A stretch of 64,000 nt of DNA from Chryseobacterium formosense (GCF_900116415.1 NZ_FPAP01000004.1:124001-188000), one strand, 5' to 3'. Positions 8,519-16,656 are shown, numbered from the stretch's first letter. The notes: generated by a model not told the origin, from the sequence alone. Translations and numbers: made by a program.

Positions 8519-9062
8519 ATTTTGTCTTCTTGATATCAAACGGATTTTTAAAGATGAGTTCTTCGTGTTTTCCTTTGATTTCCAATTTGCGTTGTAATAG
8601 ATTCAGGGCCATTTTTCGGATGAAAAGGTCTTTATCTGTCAATTTCCAGTAAGAATCTTCGTGAACTGTTTTAGGCTTTCGAATCAGATAAAACTCAGTT
8701 TCCCAAGAGTCTACATTGTGGTAAAATTCAATAATTCCGCAATGTTCAGGAATGGCTGAATATTCGATCATTCCCATTGGCAACAAAAAACTGAAAGAAT
8801 TGCAGATATAATCGCCACAGCAAATTTTATCGTGCTTCAGAAATTTTTCTCCTGTTGAGGTATTAACGTACGATTTTTTAAAATCATTTTTAAAATCACT
8901 TTTTGAAAGCTTGATTTCAATTTCGTGACTAAATCCTTCCGCATTAATGATCAGAATATCTGCTTCCCAATCTGCCTGAAAATGATTGGTCAAGACAATT
9001 TCTTTCTCAAAATCACATTGAGAATGAATGTATGCATGAACAAGTTCTTCTATTTTTAACAC
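8517..9062 (-). CDS. MmcB-like PD-(D/E)XK nuclease-fold protein
   Basis: A 181-residue cytosolic protein. Residues 33-58 read EADILIIN, then HEIEIKLSKSDFKNDFK, giving Asp35 and Glu49-x-Lys51, the PD-(D/E)XK catalytic triad pattern. The wording around it (ADI, EIKLSKSDF, then a Cys-containing motif) resembles MmcB-type DNA-repair proteins. The start is GTG 9062. A role in DNA metabolism is family-based, and the target is unknown. The gene is monocistronic and convergent with aqpZ. Confidence 0.6.
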   Translation of the reverse strand: MLKIEELVHAYIHSQCDFEKEIVLTNHFQADWEADILIINAEGFSHEIEIKLSKSDFKNDFKKSYVNTSTGEKFLKHDKICCGDYICNSFSFLLPMGMIEYSAIPEHCGIIEFYHNVDSWETEFYLIRKPKTVHEDSYWKLTDKDLFIRKMALNLLQRKLEIKGKHEELIFKNPFDIKKTK

Positions 9063-9174
9063 TATTAATTTTTTTTAACACAAGGTTCGCTAAGATTTTT
9101 TTAATTAGAATGAGTATTTTTCGGTCGCAAAGGCGCTTTGCTCAGCAAATGATAGCAGAATTTAAGTATCAATA

Positions 9175-9236
9175 TCAACCACACTAAAACACTAGAGCAC
9201 TCAAACTCATTAACCAATCAACTAACCAACAAACTA
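9175..9236. repeat. Low-complexity intergenic repeat (CAACTAACCAACAAAC type)
   Basis: The stretch is a run of short related words (ACTAAAACACTAGAGCACTC, then AACCAATCAACTAACC). Reverse-strand relatives occur inside the neighbouring acyltransferase gene (9615-9642) and at 63813-63835, and a similar string is at 13653-13695. It reaches the 3' end of the acyltransferase gene. Confidence 0.45.
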
Positions 9237-10198
9237 CAGCCCCGAATATCAGAATGATCAATCCTACCCAGAACCTGAAATTTATCGCCCATTATTTTAC
9301 CCAAATCCTGCGTTGCAATGAATGAACAGGAATGAATATTTGCTAAGTCAATAATATTGATCGCTCCTGTTCTGCCTTCTTTTTCATAATTAAACGGGTC
9401 TTCTGCGTTTCTTACCAGGATTCTCATCCAGTTCGGGCATTGGTAGATATTTTCACCTAAAGAATATGCCTGAGAAAGCAATTCTGTCATCGAATATTCT
9501 GAATAAATTTTATCGGTTTTAAAACCTTCCTGTAGAATTTTCAATAATTCATCTTTGGTCATCTCTTCTTTTCGCCCTTTCATTCCGCCGGTTTCAATGA
9601 CAGTTAAAGTGTCGGAGAGTTTGAGGGTTTGAGAGTTTGAGGTGCAGTAATCTAAGAAATCTAAAAGCGCAAACGAAACTCCGAATAAAATGACCTTTTT
9701 GTATTTTAGATCATTCAAAAGCTTGAACAGATCTTCGTGATTGTACAGGAAATATCCGTTTTCGGTTTTGCCGGATTTTTTCATAAGGTAATCAACCATA
9801 TAAATCAGCGACGAATTCTGCTTTTCAAGATAACTTGGCAACAGACCCAGGAAAATAAAATCTTCAGGCTTTCCGATAAACTGATCGAAACTTTTATAAA
9901 TGCTTTCCTGATAGATATTTTGGTCCGCTATAAAATGTTTAGACAGATTCATCTGCGTTGTTCCCGAGCTCTGAAAATATAATTCTGTTGAAATATTTTT
10001 ATTTAAAATCTGATGATTTTTAAACATTTCAATTGGCAGAAAAGGAATTTTCGCCAGTTCATCTACATTTTGAGGATCAATCTTCAGGTAATCAACAAAC
10101 TTTCTGTAAATCTCAACATTTTCATATTGAAATCGGAAAGTTTCGAGACAGGCTGTCAAAAAATCTTCTTCGGTCTTTATGTCAAAAATATTTTTCAA
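9218..10198 (-). CDS. LuxE/PaaK-family acyl-protein synthetase / acyltransferase
   Basis: A 326-residue adenylating-enzyme relative with the nucleotide-binding motif FQSSGTTQ (75-82). The family activates carboxylic acids: LuxE charges fatty acids for bioluminescence, PaaK makes phenylacetyl-CoA. No lux or paa genes are nearby, so this orphan form, common in Bacteroidota, probably has another acyl substrate. The start is TTG 10198; a stop lies upstream in frame and no ATG exists. The segment around TSNSQTLKLSD (about 184-195) is encoded by repeat-like DNA, which suggests a tolerated surface loop. Confidence 0.8.
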   Translation of the reverse strand: MKNIFDIKTEEDFLTACLETFRFQYENVEIYRKFVDYLKIDPQNVDELAKIPFLPIEMFKNHQILNKNISTELYFQSSGTTQMNLSKHFIADQNIYQESIYKSFDQFIGKPEDFIFLGLLPSYLEKQNSSLIYMVDYLMKKSGKTENGYFLYNHEDLFKLLNDLKYKKVILFGVSFALLDFLDYCTSNSQTLKLSDTLTVIETGGMKGRKEEMTKDELLKILQEGFKTDKIYSEYSMTELLSQAYSLGENIYQCPNWMRILVRNAEDPFNYEKEGRTGAINIIDLANIHSCSFIATQDLGKIMGDKFQVLGRIDHSDIRGCSLLVS

Positions 10199-10256
10199 TT
10201 TATTTTTCAGATTAAATTTTAAGCTTATTGATTCAAAATGAATCTTTTACATTTTG

Positions 10257-10264
10257 CAAACCTA
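10257..10264 (-). promoter_or_regulatory. TAnnTTTG promoter box of the LuxE-like gene
   Basis: The minus strand reads TAGGTTTG, about 58 bases before the TTG start at 10198. It lies back-to-back with the plus-strand promoter proposed for the candidate small RNA. Confidence 0.4.
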
Positions 10265-10268
10265 AATA

Positions 10269-10404
10269 TTTGTAATTTATTTATTTGGAGAGCATACTTT
10301 TGGTCAAGTTTTTGCAACAACAAAATCGGAATATGGATTAGTAATAAAGAGTGTAGAACCTTTATTCAAGAATTGCCTCAAATTTTTTTGAGGTAATTTT
10401 TTTA
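10269..10404 (+). ncRNA. Candidate small RNA: orphan promoter and terminator without an ORF
   Basis: On the plus strand, TTTG at 10269-10272 is followed after 22 bases by TACTTTTG at 10295-10302, matching the Bacteroidota promoter pattern. At 10376-10393 CCTCAAA pairs with TTTGAGG and is followed by a T-rich tract to 10404, a plus-strand terminator. Both flanking genes are on the minus strand and no sensible reading frame lies between. The expected transcript would be about 90-95 nt from about 10309. This is inference from sequence signals only. Confidence 0.35.
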
Positions 10405-10405
10405 T

Positions 10406-11176
10406 TTAATTCTCAAATTTTTTCAATTCAAAATCATGTTCAAAAACTCCATAGGTAAAATAAGATATCCAATCTCCCAAATTGATGTATTTCGAATTTT
10501 TTTCTAAATCTAAAACCATCGGCAAATGTCGGTGACCATAAATAAAATAGTCGATATTCTCTGTTTCCAGCTTTTTTTTAGAATAAATAATCAGGAACTC
10601 TTTATCTTCTCCCAAAAACGCCTTGTCTTCATCACCGGAAATCAGTTTGTTTTTCTGCGACATATACAATGCTATTCTCATTGCAATATCTGGATGAAGC
10701 CATTTGAAAAACCACTGCGCAACAGGATTGGTAAAGACTTTTTTCATTCTTTTGTACCCTTTATCTCCGGGTCCTAATCCATCTCCGTGAGCCAGTAAAA
10801 ATTGTTTTCCGGAAATTTCAAAGTATTGTTTTTTATAAAAAACAGTGCAGCCGATTTCTTCTTCCAGATAATCTTTCATCCACAAATCGTGATTTCCAAC
10901 AAAGAAATACACCTGAATTCCGCGATCTTTCAGTTCTGCAATTTTACCAAGAACACGTACATAACCTTTTGGAATGACGTGATTCCATTCGTGCCAGAAA
11001 TCGAACAGGTCGCCCATCAAAAACAAAACCTGCGCATCTTCTTTGATCTCATTCATCCAACGGATAAATTTGGCTTCACGCAGTTTGCTTTCTTTCGGAT
11101 CCGGAGAACCAAAATGCTGATCTGAAGCAAAATATACTTTTTTACCGGGTTCTAAATTGATGGTTGTTTTTAACAC
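10406..11176 (-). CDS. lpxH: UDP-2,3-diacylglucosamine diphosphatase
   Basis: A 256-residue metallophosphoesterase that makes lipid X from UDP-diacylglucosamine in lipid A synthesis, at the inner face of the inner membrane. The full metal-ligand set is visible: SDQHFG (Asp19, His21), GDLFDFW (Asp56), GNHD (Asn95, His96), AHGDG (His130, Asp132) and YGHRH near 207. The start appears to be GTG 11176, 23 bases after queD on the same strand, so it is probably the second gene of a queD-lpxH unit. Confidence 0.9.
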   Translation of the reverse strand: MLKTTINLEPGKKVYFASDQHFGSPDPKESKLREAKFIRWMNEIKEDAQVLFLMGDLFDFWHEWNHVIPKGYVRVLGKIAELKDRGIQVYFFVGNHDLWMKDYLEEEIGCTVFYKKQYFEISGKQFLLAHGDGLGPGDKGYKRMKKVFTNPVAQWFFKWLHPDIAMRIALYMSQKNKLISGDEDKAFLGEDKEFLIIYSKKKLETENIDYFIYGHRHLPMVLDLEKNSKYINLGDWISYFTYGVFEHDFELKKFEN

Positions 11177-11199
11177 CGCTTTTGAGCTTTTTGAATAAA

Positions 11200-11646
11200 T
11201 TACTGATTATCTTCTGCAAACCATTCCCCATAAGAGTTTTCGGTTTCGTGAAGTTTTAGATAAGCCAAAGAAATTCCTTCCGGAAGTTTAGATTTTATTT
11301 TTGCTGCAATAGCGTACAACATATTTTCGCAAGTTGGCTGAAAGGTACAGTAAATTACTTTATGTCCCTGATCTTCCAGGCTTTCTCCTAAATTTTTGTG
11401 CGGTGAAAGTCCGTTGATTAAAACGGCATGATCCCAAACATCAACAATCTCGGATTTCACAATACTTTTTATATCGCCGAAATCTACCACCATTCCGTTT
11501 TTGGGATTTTCAAGATCATTTACAGGCTTTCCTTTTACCGTAACGAAAAGTTTGTAAGAATGTCCATGCATATTTTTACATTTTCCGTCATAATTGTACA
11601 AAACATGAGCGGTTTCGAATGTAAAAATTTTTGTAATACGTATCAT
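11200..11646 (-). CDS. queD: 6-carboxytetrahydropterin synthase (QueD/PTPS family)
   Basis: A 148-residue T-fold enzyme acting in queuosine/7-deazaguanine synthesis, converting dihydroneopterin triphosphate to 6-carboxytetrahydropterin. Zinc ligands are His14 (FETAHVLYNYDG), His27 and His29 (MHGHSYK), with catalytic Cys23 between them (GKCKN). HETENSYGEWF near the C terminus carries the pterin-binding Glu. The promoter box TATCTTTG ends 4 bases before the ATG, so the transcript is probably leaderless. lpxH follows after 23 bases. Confidence 0.9.
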   Translation of the reverse strand: MIRITKIFTFETAHVLYNYDGKCKNMHGHSYKLFVTVKGKPVNDLENPKNGMVVDFGDIKSIVKSEIVDVWDHAVLINGLSPHKNLGESLEDQGHKVIYCTFQPTCENMLYAIAAKIKSKLPEGISLAYLKLHETENSYGEWFAEDNQ

Positions 11647-11650
11647 GGTG

Positions 11651-11658
11651 CAAAGATA
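11651..11658 (-). promoter_or_regulatory. queD: TAnnTTTG promoter box of queD (leaderless arrangement)
   Basis: The minus strand reads TATCTTTG with only 4 bases between its last G and the ATG at 11646. Transcription would begin at or next to the start codon. Confidence 0.6.
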
Positions 11659-11723
11659 GGGAAATTCAATATTTAATGAACGACCTTTGTACCGAGTTTA
11701 CAATCGATTAAATCATTAAAACT

Positions 11724-12389
11724 TTAAAAAATCCTAGAAATCGAAAACACTAATACAATAGGAAGGATAATTATCAAAATAGGCAAAATAAGATTAAGAA
11801 TAGCTTTCCCTACTGAGAATTTTTGTACAACAGACAAACCAATAACCATGAAAACCAATGTTGCAAGAGAAAGTATGATCTGAAAAACAGAAAGTATACT
11901 GCGAACAATATTACCAAAAGAGCCGGGAGCTATATATTCAATATCACTGAAAACATCACGACCGTATATTGCTATTTGAGGAAACAAAAAGAATAAAATC
12001 AAAACAGACGGAATCATCGCATAAGCCATCATTCTGAATATTGAAGAAGTATCACCTATTCCACCTAACCATTTTCCTGTCCAGCTCAATAAAGCAGAAT
12101 AAATATAATAAGATATCCAGCCAAAAGCACCACCAAAAACAATCGCTGAAAACAGAATCATAAGAAGTGAAGAATCGTCACCCATACTTTTTGAGGATGC
12201 GCGATCAAAAGCTCTTACCACACCTGCCAGAAACAATAGTATGTAATAATATTTTTCGTACTTGGTATCATTAATAAATTTAAAGATCCTTCTGGGTTCC
12301 GTCCATATTTTTGTGAAAACATCCCGATCAGACACAACATCGTATTTTTCGAACTCTTCAAATTGATTTTCCGTATAATTTGATTCCAT
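11724..12389 (-). CDS. Yip1-domain membrane protein
   Basis: A 221-residue inner-membrane protein. The N-terminal cytosolic part (FTKIWTEPRRIFKFIND, about 25-41) is the signature start of bacterial Yip1-family proteins. It is followed by about five membrane helices (YYILLFLAGVVRAF, LLMILFSAIVFGGAFGWI, MIPSVLILFFLF and others). Bacterial members have no well-defined function. It sits alone between queD and a thioesterase gene on the same strand. Confidence 0.75.
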   Translation of the reverse strand: MESNYTENQFEEFEKYDVVSDRDVFTKIWTEPRRIFKFINDTKYEKYYYILLFLAGVVRAFDRASSKSMGDDSSLLMILFSAIVFGGAFGWISYYIYSALLSWTGKWLGGIGDTSSIFRMMAYAMIPSVLILFFLFPQIAIYGRDVFSDIEYIAPGSFGNIVRSILSVFQIILSLATLVFMVIGLSVVQKFSVGKAILNLILPILIIILPIVLVFSISRIF

Positions 12390-12433
12390 GTTTAGTTTTT
12401 ATAAAAAACGAAAGTAATCATATTTATTAAAAA

Positions 12434-12817
12434 TCACAATTTATTTAACCAATCGCTATCAAGTCGTTTAATTTTCTGAGTTTCTTTATCGATGAAGACC
12501 CAAAGCGTCAGAGAATCCACTACCAACTGATCATTACAGTAAAACTCAACTTTTCTGGGTTGGCGGATTCCTTCGGGAGCTTTCGGATACGTTTTAATCG
12601 TGATCGTATCATTTAAATAAACCTGCTTTTTGTATTGAATATGATGATCGAGAAGCATCCAGATGTCGTTTGGGAAATCGATTTTATACTTTACAAAATC
12701 CCAGTGTTCACCGGCAATTTCTTCTACCCATTTTACATACTGCACATTATTCACATGATTATTGGCGTCAATATGCTCTTCTGTTACCTGTATTTCCTTT
12801 TCGTAGACTAAACTCAT
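12434..12817 (-). CDS. Acyl-CoA thioesterase, 4HBT hotdog fold (YbgC/FadM-like)
   Basis: A protein of about 127 residues from ATG 12817. DANNHVNNVQYVKWVEE near the N terminus is the 4HBT active-site segment with catalytic Asp. A hotdog-type core follows, with a DHHIQYKKQV strand. Family members hydrolyse acyl-CoA or acyl-ACP thioesters, and substrate length cannot be read. A longer frame begins at TTG 12838, but that codon lies inside a TAnnTTTG promoter box (12836-12843), so the ATG is preferred. Confidence 0.85.
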   Translation of the reverse strand: MSLVYEKEIQVTEEHIDANNHVNNVQYVKWVEEIAGEHWDFVKYKIDFPNDIWMLLDHHIQYKKQVYLNDTITIKTYPKAPEGIRQPRKVEFYCNDQLVVDSLTLWVFIDKETQKIKRLDSDWLNKL

Positions 12818-12835
12818 CTTCTTCAAATATTTACT

Positions 12836-12843
12836 CAAAAATA
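12836..12843 (-). promoter_or_regulatory. TAnnTTTG promoter box of the thioesterase gene
   Basis: The minus strand reads TATTTTTG, 18 bases before ATG 12817. It decides against the upstream TTG start that overlaps it. Confidence 0.55.
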
Positions 12844-12851
12844 AATATTTT

Positions 12852-12890
12852 TGGATGGAAGTTGGGTGATGGAAGCTGGAAGTTTATGAT
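12852..12890. repeat. Copy of the GGAAGCTGGAAGTT intergenic repeat family
   Basis: Contains GGATGGAAGTTGGGTGATGG and GGAAGCTGGAAG. Related words occur at 19767-19797, 43412-43492 and, in reverse, at 58998-59030, always outside genes. Confidence 0.5.
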
Positions 12891-12970
12891 ATATTTTAAT
12901 AGTTTTTTTCATAAATTATCGTTTCCGGCTTTCAGCTAAAATAACTATCTTCGTTTTACACAATTCACAA

Positions 12971-13624
12971 ATGATTTTAGATTTATTCTTCCCGAACCGA
13001 TGTCTTGGCTGCAACCGAATTATTGAAGGAAATCTTCTGGTTTGTACGCTTTGCTTTGAACAGATTCATTTTACCCATCATCGCTACTTCGAAAACAGTT
13101 ACCTCAAAGAAAAGTGCAAATTACTTTTCCCCATTGAACATTGTTTTTCGCTCATGCAGTTCGAAAAAGAGAGTTTAAGCCGTAAAATCATTCACGAATT
13201 AAAATACAAAAGCAGAGAAAAAACAGGGAAAATTCTTGCAGAATGGACGACCGAGAAATTAGATTTTAAAGATGAAAAACCAGATTTATTTGTAACAGTT
13301 CCCCTTCATTCTAAAAAATTAAAAGAAAGAGGATACAACCAACTGCATGTATTCACAGAAACTTTATCTGAATTTTACAAAATACCTTTTGATCATCATT
13401 TGATTAAAAGAAATCATTACTCAAAAGCTCAGGCTTTAAAGGATAAAAAACACCGTCTGGAAACAGAAAACACCTTTTCAATGACTACGAATATTTCGGG
13501 GAAACATATTTTGCTGATTGATGATGTTTTTACCACAGGGAATACTTTAGCAACGATTGCCTGGGAAATTTTGAAATCAGGGAATAATAAAGTCAGTGTT
13601 CTGGTAATGGCCATTGATATTTAG
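12971..13624 (+). CDS. comF: ComF-family phosphoribosyltransferase-like protein
   Basis: A 217-residue protein. The N-terminal zinc-binding pair CLGC (Cys11, Cys14) and CTLC (Cys25, Cys28) is typical of ComF. A phosphoribosyltransferase domain follows, with the PRPP-loop signature LLIDDVFTTGNT near 178-189. ComF/GntX proteins act with the DNA-uptake machinery in competent bacteria, although they are also kept in species without known competence. Start at ATG 12971. The gene is likely single, followed by repeat-like DNA. Confidence 0.88.
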   Translation: MILDLFFPNRCLGCNRIIEGNLLVCTLCFEQIHFTHHRYFENSYLKEKCKLLFPIEHCFSLMQFEKESLSRKIIHELKYKSREKTGKILAEWTTEKLDFKDEKPDLFVTVPLHSKKLKERGYNQLHVFTETLSEFYKIPFDHHLIKRNHYSKAQALKDKKHRLETENTFSMTTNISGKHILLIDDVFTTGNTLATIAWEILKSGNNKVSVLVMAIDI

Positions 13625-13652
13625 CTTTAAGGTTTTTAAGTTTTAAATTTAA

Positions 13653-13695
13653 AAATGAGAACCAACAACAGACAACGATCAACAAACAAAAACTC
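13653..13695. repeat. Low-complexity intergenic repeat (CCAACAACAGACAACGATCA type)
   Basis: Short CAAC words in a run between comF and the hydrolase gene. A reverse-strand relative built of TTGG/GTTG words is inside the ABC-F gene at about 1875-1912. Confidence 0.4.
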
Positions 13696-13733
13696 TCAAC
13701 TTTTTTTCTTAATTTTCCGTCAAACGAATAACG

Positions 13734-14420
13734 ATGCTACATTTAATTTTATTGCATGGCGCTTTGGGACACAGCGAAGTATTTGAACCATTCAAAAAAG
13801 AGTTTTCAAAATATTTTACAGTTCACACGCCCTTATTTTCAGGCCACGGAGACCGTGAGATTCCGGAAACCAGAATTACTATTGAAAAATACACTGAAGA
13901 GTTACAAGAATATATTAATCAAGAAAAATTGAACAATGTTTATATTTTCGGTCACAGCATGGGCGGTTATGCCGCACTTTGCTATGCTTTGGAGCACTCC
14001 GAAAACATCAATTCTATTATGACTTTGGGAACAAAATTCGACTGGACAGAAGAACAGGCTACCAAGGAAAGTAAGATGCTTAATCCCGATGTTATTGCCG
14101 AGAAAGTTCCAAAATATGCTGAATTATTGGAAAAACAACATGGTGCAAAGTGGAAACAGCTGCTTCCTGAAATTGCTGAAATGATGATTGATCTGGGTAA
14201 AAACCCACCATTGAAAGGTAATTTGGCAACCATTCAGATTCCTGTTCAGATTATGGTTGGTGATAAAGACAATATGGTGACCCTCGAAGAAAGTGTAGAG
14301 GTTTACAGAAGTCTTCCGAATGCAAAACTTTCCGTACTTCCCGATACAAAACATCCTATAGATAAAGTACGACCACATTTATTATTGAATATGATGAAAG
14401 ATTTTTGGAATCTTTTATAA
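13734..14420 (+). CDS. Alpha/beta hydrolase
   Basis: A 228-residue soluble hydrolase. The nucleophile elbow GHSMGG places Ser75, the oxyanion region is LLHGALGHS near 6-14, the acid is probably in MVGDKDNMV near 178-186, and the catalytic His in PDTKHPID near 207-214. The set is complete, so an esterase or lipase-like activity is expected, but the substrate cannot be read. No signal peptide. Start ATG 13734; convergent with upp. Confidence 0.85.
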   Translation: MLHLILLHGALGHSEVFEPFKKEFSKYFTVHTPLFSGHGDREIPETRITIEKYTEELQEYINQEKLNNVYIFGHSMGGYAALCYALEHSENINSIMTLGTKFDWTEEQATKESKMLNPDVIAEKVPKYAELLEKQHGAKWKQLLPEIAEMMIDLGKNPPLKGNLATIQIPVQIMVGDKDNMVTLEESVEVYRSLPNAKLSVLPDTKHPIDKVRPHLLLNMMKDFWNLL

Positions 14421-14464
14421 TCTAAATTTTTAATGTAAAGAATATTTTGATATTAATTCAAAAA

Positions 14465-15115
14465 TTATCTCTGAAGTTTCTCTCCGTAACTTAAATCTCC
14501 TGCATCACCTAATCCTGGAGTAATGTAGCCTTTTGAAGTTAAATTTTCATCGATAGCTCCAACCCAGATTTTTGCTTTGGGATATGCTTTTTCGATCGTT
14601 TCAACACCCTGTCTTGATGCAATGGCAGCAACGATGTGAAGCTGAGAAGGATTTCCGTTGGTTAATAAATCTTTGATGGCTTCAATTAAAGAAGCTCCGG
14701 TTGCCAACATCGGATCGCCTACGATCAATGGTCTTCCTTCGATATTCGGACAAGTAAGATAATCCTGCTTGATTGAAAAATAATCGTTGGCATCGTGTTT
14801 TCTGTATGCAGCAACGAAACCACAGTCTGCTTTATCAAAATAATTCAAAATCCCTTCAAACAAAGGAACACCCGCTCTGAGAATGGTTGTAATAACCGGC
14901 TGAACAGCGATTTCTTTTACCCTGATTGTATCTAATGGCGTCTGAATTTCAATTTCTTTTTGCTCTAAACCTTTACTGATCTCGAAAGCTGCAATTTCAC
15001 CGATTCTTTCCATATTTCTTCGGAATCTCATTCGGTCATGCTGAATATCGATATTCCTCAATTCGTTGATCCAAGAATTAACCAAAGAAAACTGTTCTGA
15101 AAGGATTACTGTCAT
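14465..15115 (-). CDS. upp: Uracil phosphoribosyltransferase
   Basis: A 216-residue cytosolic salvage enzyme converting uracil and PRPP to UMP. The PRPP-binding loop GDPMLATGASLIEAI is near 131-145, LRAGVPLFEG near 80-89, and the C-terminal uracil-binding GDAGDLSYG is present. Length matches the family (about 208-216). Start ATG 15115. It is convergent with the hydrolase gene and separated from der by a REP-like repeat and a terminator, so it is probably monocistronic. Confidence 0.95.
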   Translation of the reverse strand: MTVILSEQFSLVNSWINELRNIDIQHDRMRFRRNMERIGEIAAFEISKGLEQKEIEIQTPLDTIRVKEIAVQPVITTILRAGVPLFEGILNYFDKADCGFVAAYRKHDANDYFSIKQDYLTCPNIEGRPLIVGDPMLATGASLIEAIKDLLTNGNPSQLHIVAAIASRQGVETIEKAYPKAKIWVGAIDENLTSKGYITPGLGDAGDLSYGEKLQR

Positions 15116-15158
15116 GATTATTAAAAATTTGAGCCTAAATTAACTAATATTTCTAAGT

Positions 15159-15215
15159 TTTGGCTAAAGCCAAATTGATTTTGTTTTAATGTAGGCGGGC
15201 TAAAGCCCACCCTCC
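15159..15215. repeat. REP-like pair built on GGCTAAAGCC
   Basis: TTTGGC-TAAA-GCCAAA is at 15159-15174 and GGGC-TAAA-GCCC at 15197-15208, each a stem with a TAAA loop. The same unit occurs as a pair at 58300-58346 and as a half copy at 63854-63871. Confidence 0.75.
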
Positions 15216-15249
15216 TGATAAATTAATTGTAAAATTATACAATAAAAAG

Positions 15250-15278
15250 AAAACCCTCTCAGAATCTAAAAGGGTTTT
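15250..15278 (-). terminator. Terminator of der
   Basis: AAAACCCT at 15250-15257 pairs with AGGGTTTT at 15271-15278. On the minus strand a T-rich run follows the stem, directly after the der stop codon. Confidence 0.75.
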
Positions 15279-15284
15279 TGTAAT

Positions 15285-16595
15285 TTATTTTTGTCTGAAA
15301 TATACTTCGATTGGAACTCCGGTAAACCCGAATTGTTTTCTCAATTGGTTTTCAGTAAATCTTTTATAAGGTTCTTTTACATATTGCGGCAAGTTGCAGA
15401 AGAATACAAATTGTGGAGACGGCGTCGGAAGCTGTACACAATATTTGATTTTAATATATTTCCCTTTGTTTGCGGGTGGCGGAGTTGCTTCAAAAATCGG
15501 AAGCATTACTTCGTTTAGTTTTGAAGTTTTGATTTTCTTTTTACGGTCTTCGTAGACCTCCATTGCTAATTCTACAGCCTTTAAAATTCTCTGCTTCGTC
15601 AAAGCTGAAACAAAAAGAATCGGAATATCGCTAAACTGACCAATTTTATCTCTGATCGATTTCTCGAAATCTCTGATGGTATTGGTGTGCTTATCTTCGA
15701 TCAAATCCCATTTGTTTACAAGAATCACGATTCCTTTTCTGTTTTTCTGAGCAAGACCAAAAATATTCATATCCTGAGATTCCCATCCCAAAGTTGCATC
15801 GACCATAATAATCACAACATCAGAATATTCGATAGAACGGATAGAACGCATTACAGAATAGAATTCCAAATCTTCATTAACCTTAGATTTTCTTCTCATT
15901 CCTGCTGTATCTACCAATACAAACTCGTGCCCGAATTTATTATATAAAGTCTGAATACTGTCTCTGGTAGTTCCTGCAACATCTGTCACGATATTTCTTT
16001 CGGTATCAAGCAATGCATTAGTTAGGGTAGATTTACCAACATTCGGTCGTCCTGCAATGGTAATTTTCGGCAAGCCTTCAAAAGGATCTTTATAATCTGT
16101 GGTCGGGAAATCTTTTACAATATCATCCAGTAAATCTCCTGTTCCTGAACCTGTTGCAGAGGATAGCGTGTAGTATTTTTCAATTCCGAGCTGATAAAAT
16201 TCTGTTGCATCAAGTTCTTCTTTAGACGAATCTACTTTATTTACAACAATATAGGTTGGTTTATTTGATCTTCTGAGCATTTCATGGATCTCATAATCGG
16301 TATCGGTAAGACCGTCTTCCACATTCAGCATAAAAATAATCGATGTAGCTTCATCAATAGCCAACTGAACCTGTTTTGAAATTTCACCCTGAAAAACGTC
16401 ATCATTATTTACATCATAACCTCCGGTATCAATTACGGTAAAATCTACTCCGTTCCAGTCAGATTTGCCGTAATGACGGTCTCTGGTTACCCCTGCAGTA
16501 GAGTCTACGATAGCCTCTCTTCTTTCTAGCAAACGATTAAATAATGTGGATTTTCCTACGTTGGGACGCCCAACGATTGCGACAATATTCGACAT
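15285..16595 (-). CDS. der: Ribosome biogenesis GTPase Der
   Basis: A 436-residue protein with two tandem GTPase domains and a C-terminal KH-like domain, assisting 50S assembly. G1 motif GRPNVGKS is at 9-16 and repeats in the second domain near 180. VDTAGMRRKSK, NKWDL and NKVDSSKEE supply the other G motifs. Start is placed at ATG 16595 (SNIVAIVGRPN). A longer frame from TTG 16649 would start only 8 bases beyond a TAnnTTTG box and add 18 residues unlike Der. It is transcribed alone from the box at 16657-16664. Confidence 0.95.
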   Translation of the reverse strand: MSNIVAIVGRPNVGKSTLFNRLLERREAIVDSTAGVTRDRHYGKSDWNGVDFTVIDTGGYDVNNDDVFQGEISKQVQLAIDEATSIIFMLNVEDGLTDTDYEIHEMLRRSNKPTYIVVNKVDSSKEELDATEFYQLGIEKYYTLSSATGSGTGDLLDDIVKDFPTTDYKDPFEGLPKITIAGRPNVGKSTLTNALLDTERNIVTDVAGTTRDSIQTLYNKFGHEFVLVDTAGMRRKSKVNEDLEFYSVMRSIRSIEYSDVVIIMVDATLGWESQDMNIFGLAQKNRKGIVILVNKWDLIEDKHTNTIRDFEKSIRDKIGQFSDIPILFVSALTKQRILKAVELAMEVYEDRKKKIKTSKLNEVMLPIFEATPPPANKGKYIKIKYCVQLPTPSPQFVFFCNLPQYVKEPYKRFTENQLRKQFGFTGVPIEVYFRQK

Positions 16596-16656
16596 AAAAA
16601 TGTTTAATAATTTAATTATTAATGGGTTTCTCCAACTTTTGGAGCCCAATTTTTTG

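Noticed and set aside
9218-10198. Bioluminescence locus from the LuxE-like gene
   Set aside because: No luxA, luxB, luxC or luxD accompanies it. The luciferase-like gene at 54.2 kb is unlinked and belongs to a different oxidoreductase group.
16596-16649. N-terminal extension of Der from TTG 16649
   Set aside because: It begins 8 bases from a TAnnTTTG box and adds residues unlike the family; ATG 16595 gives a standard Der.
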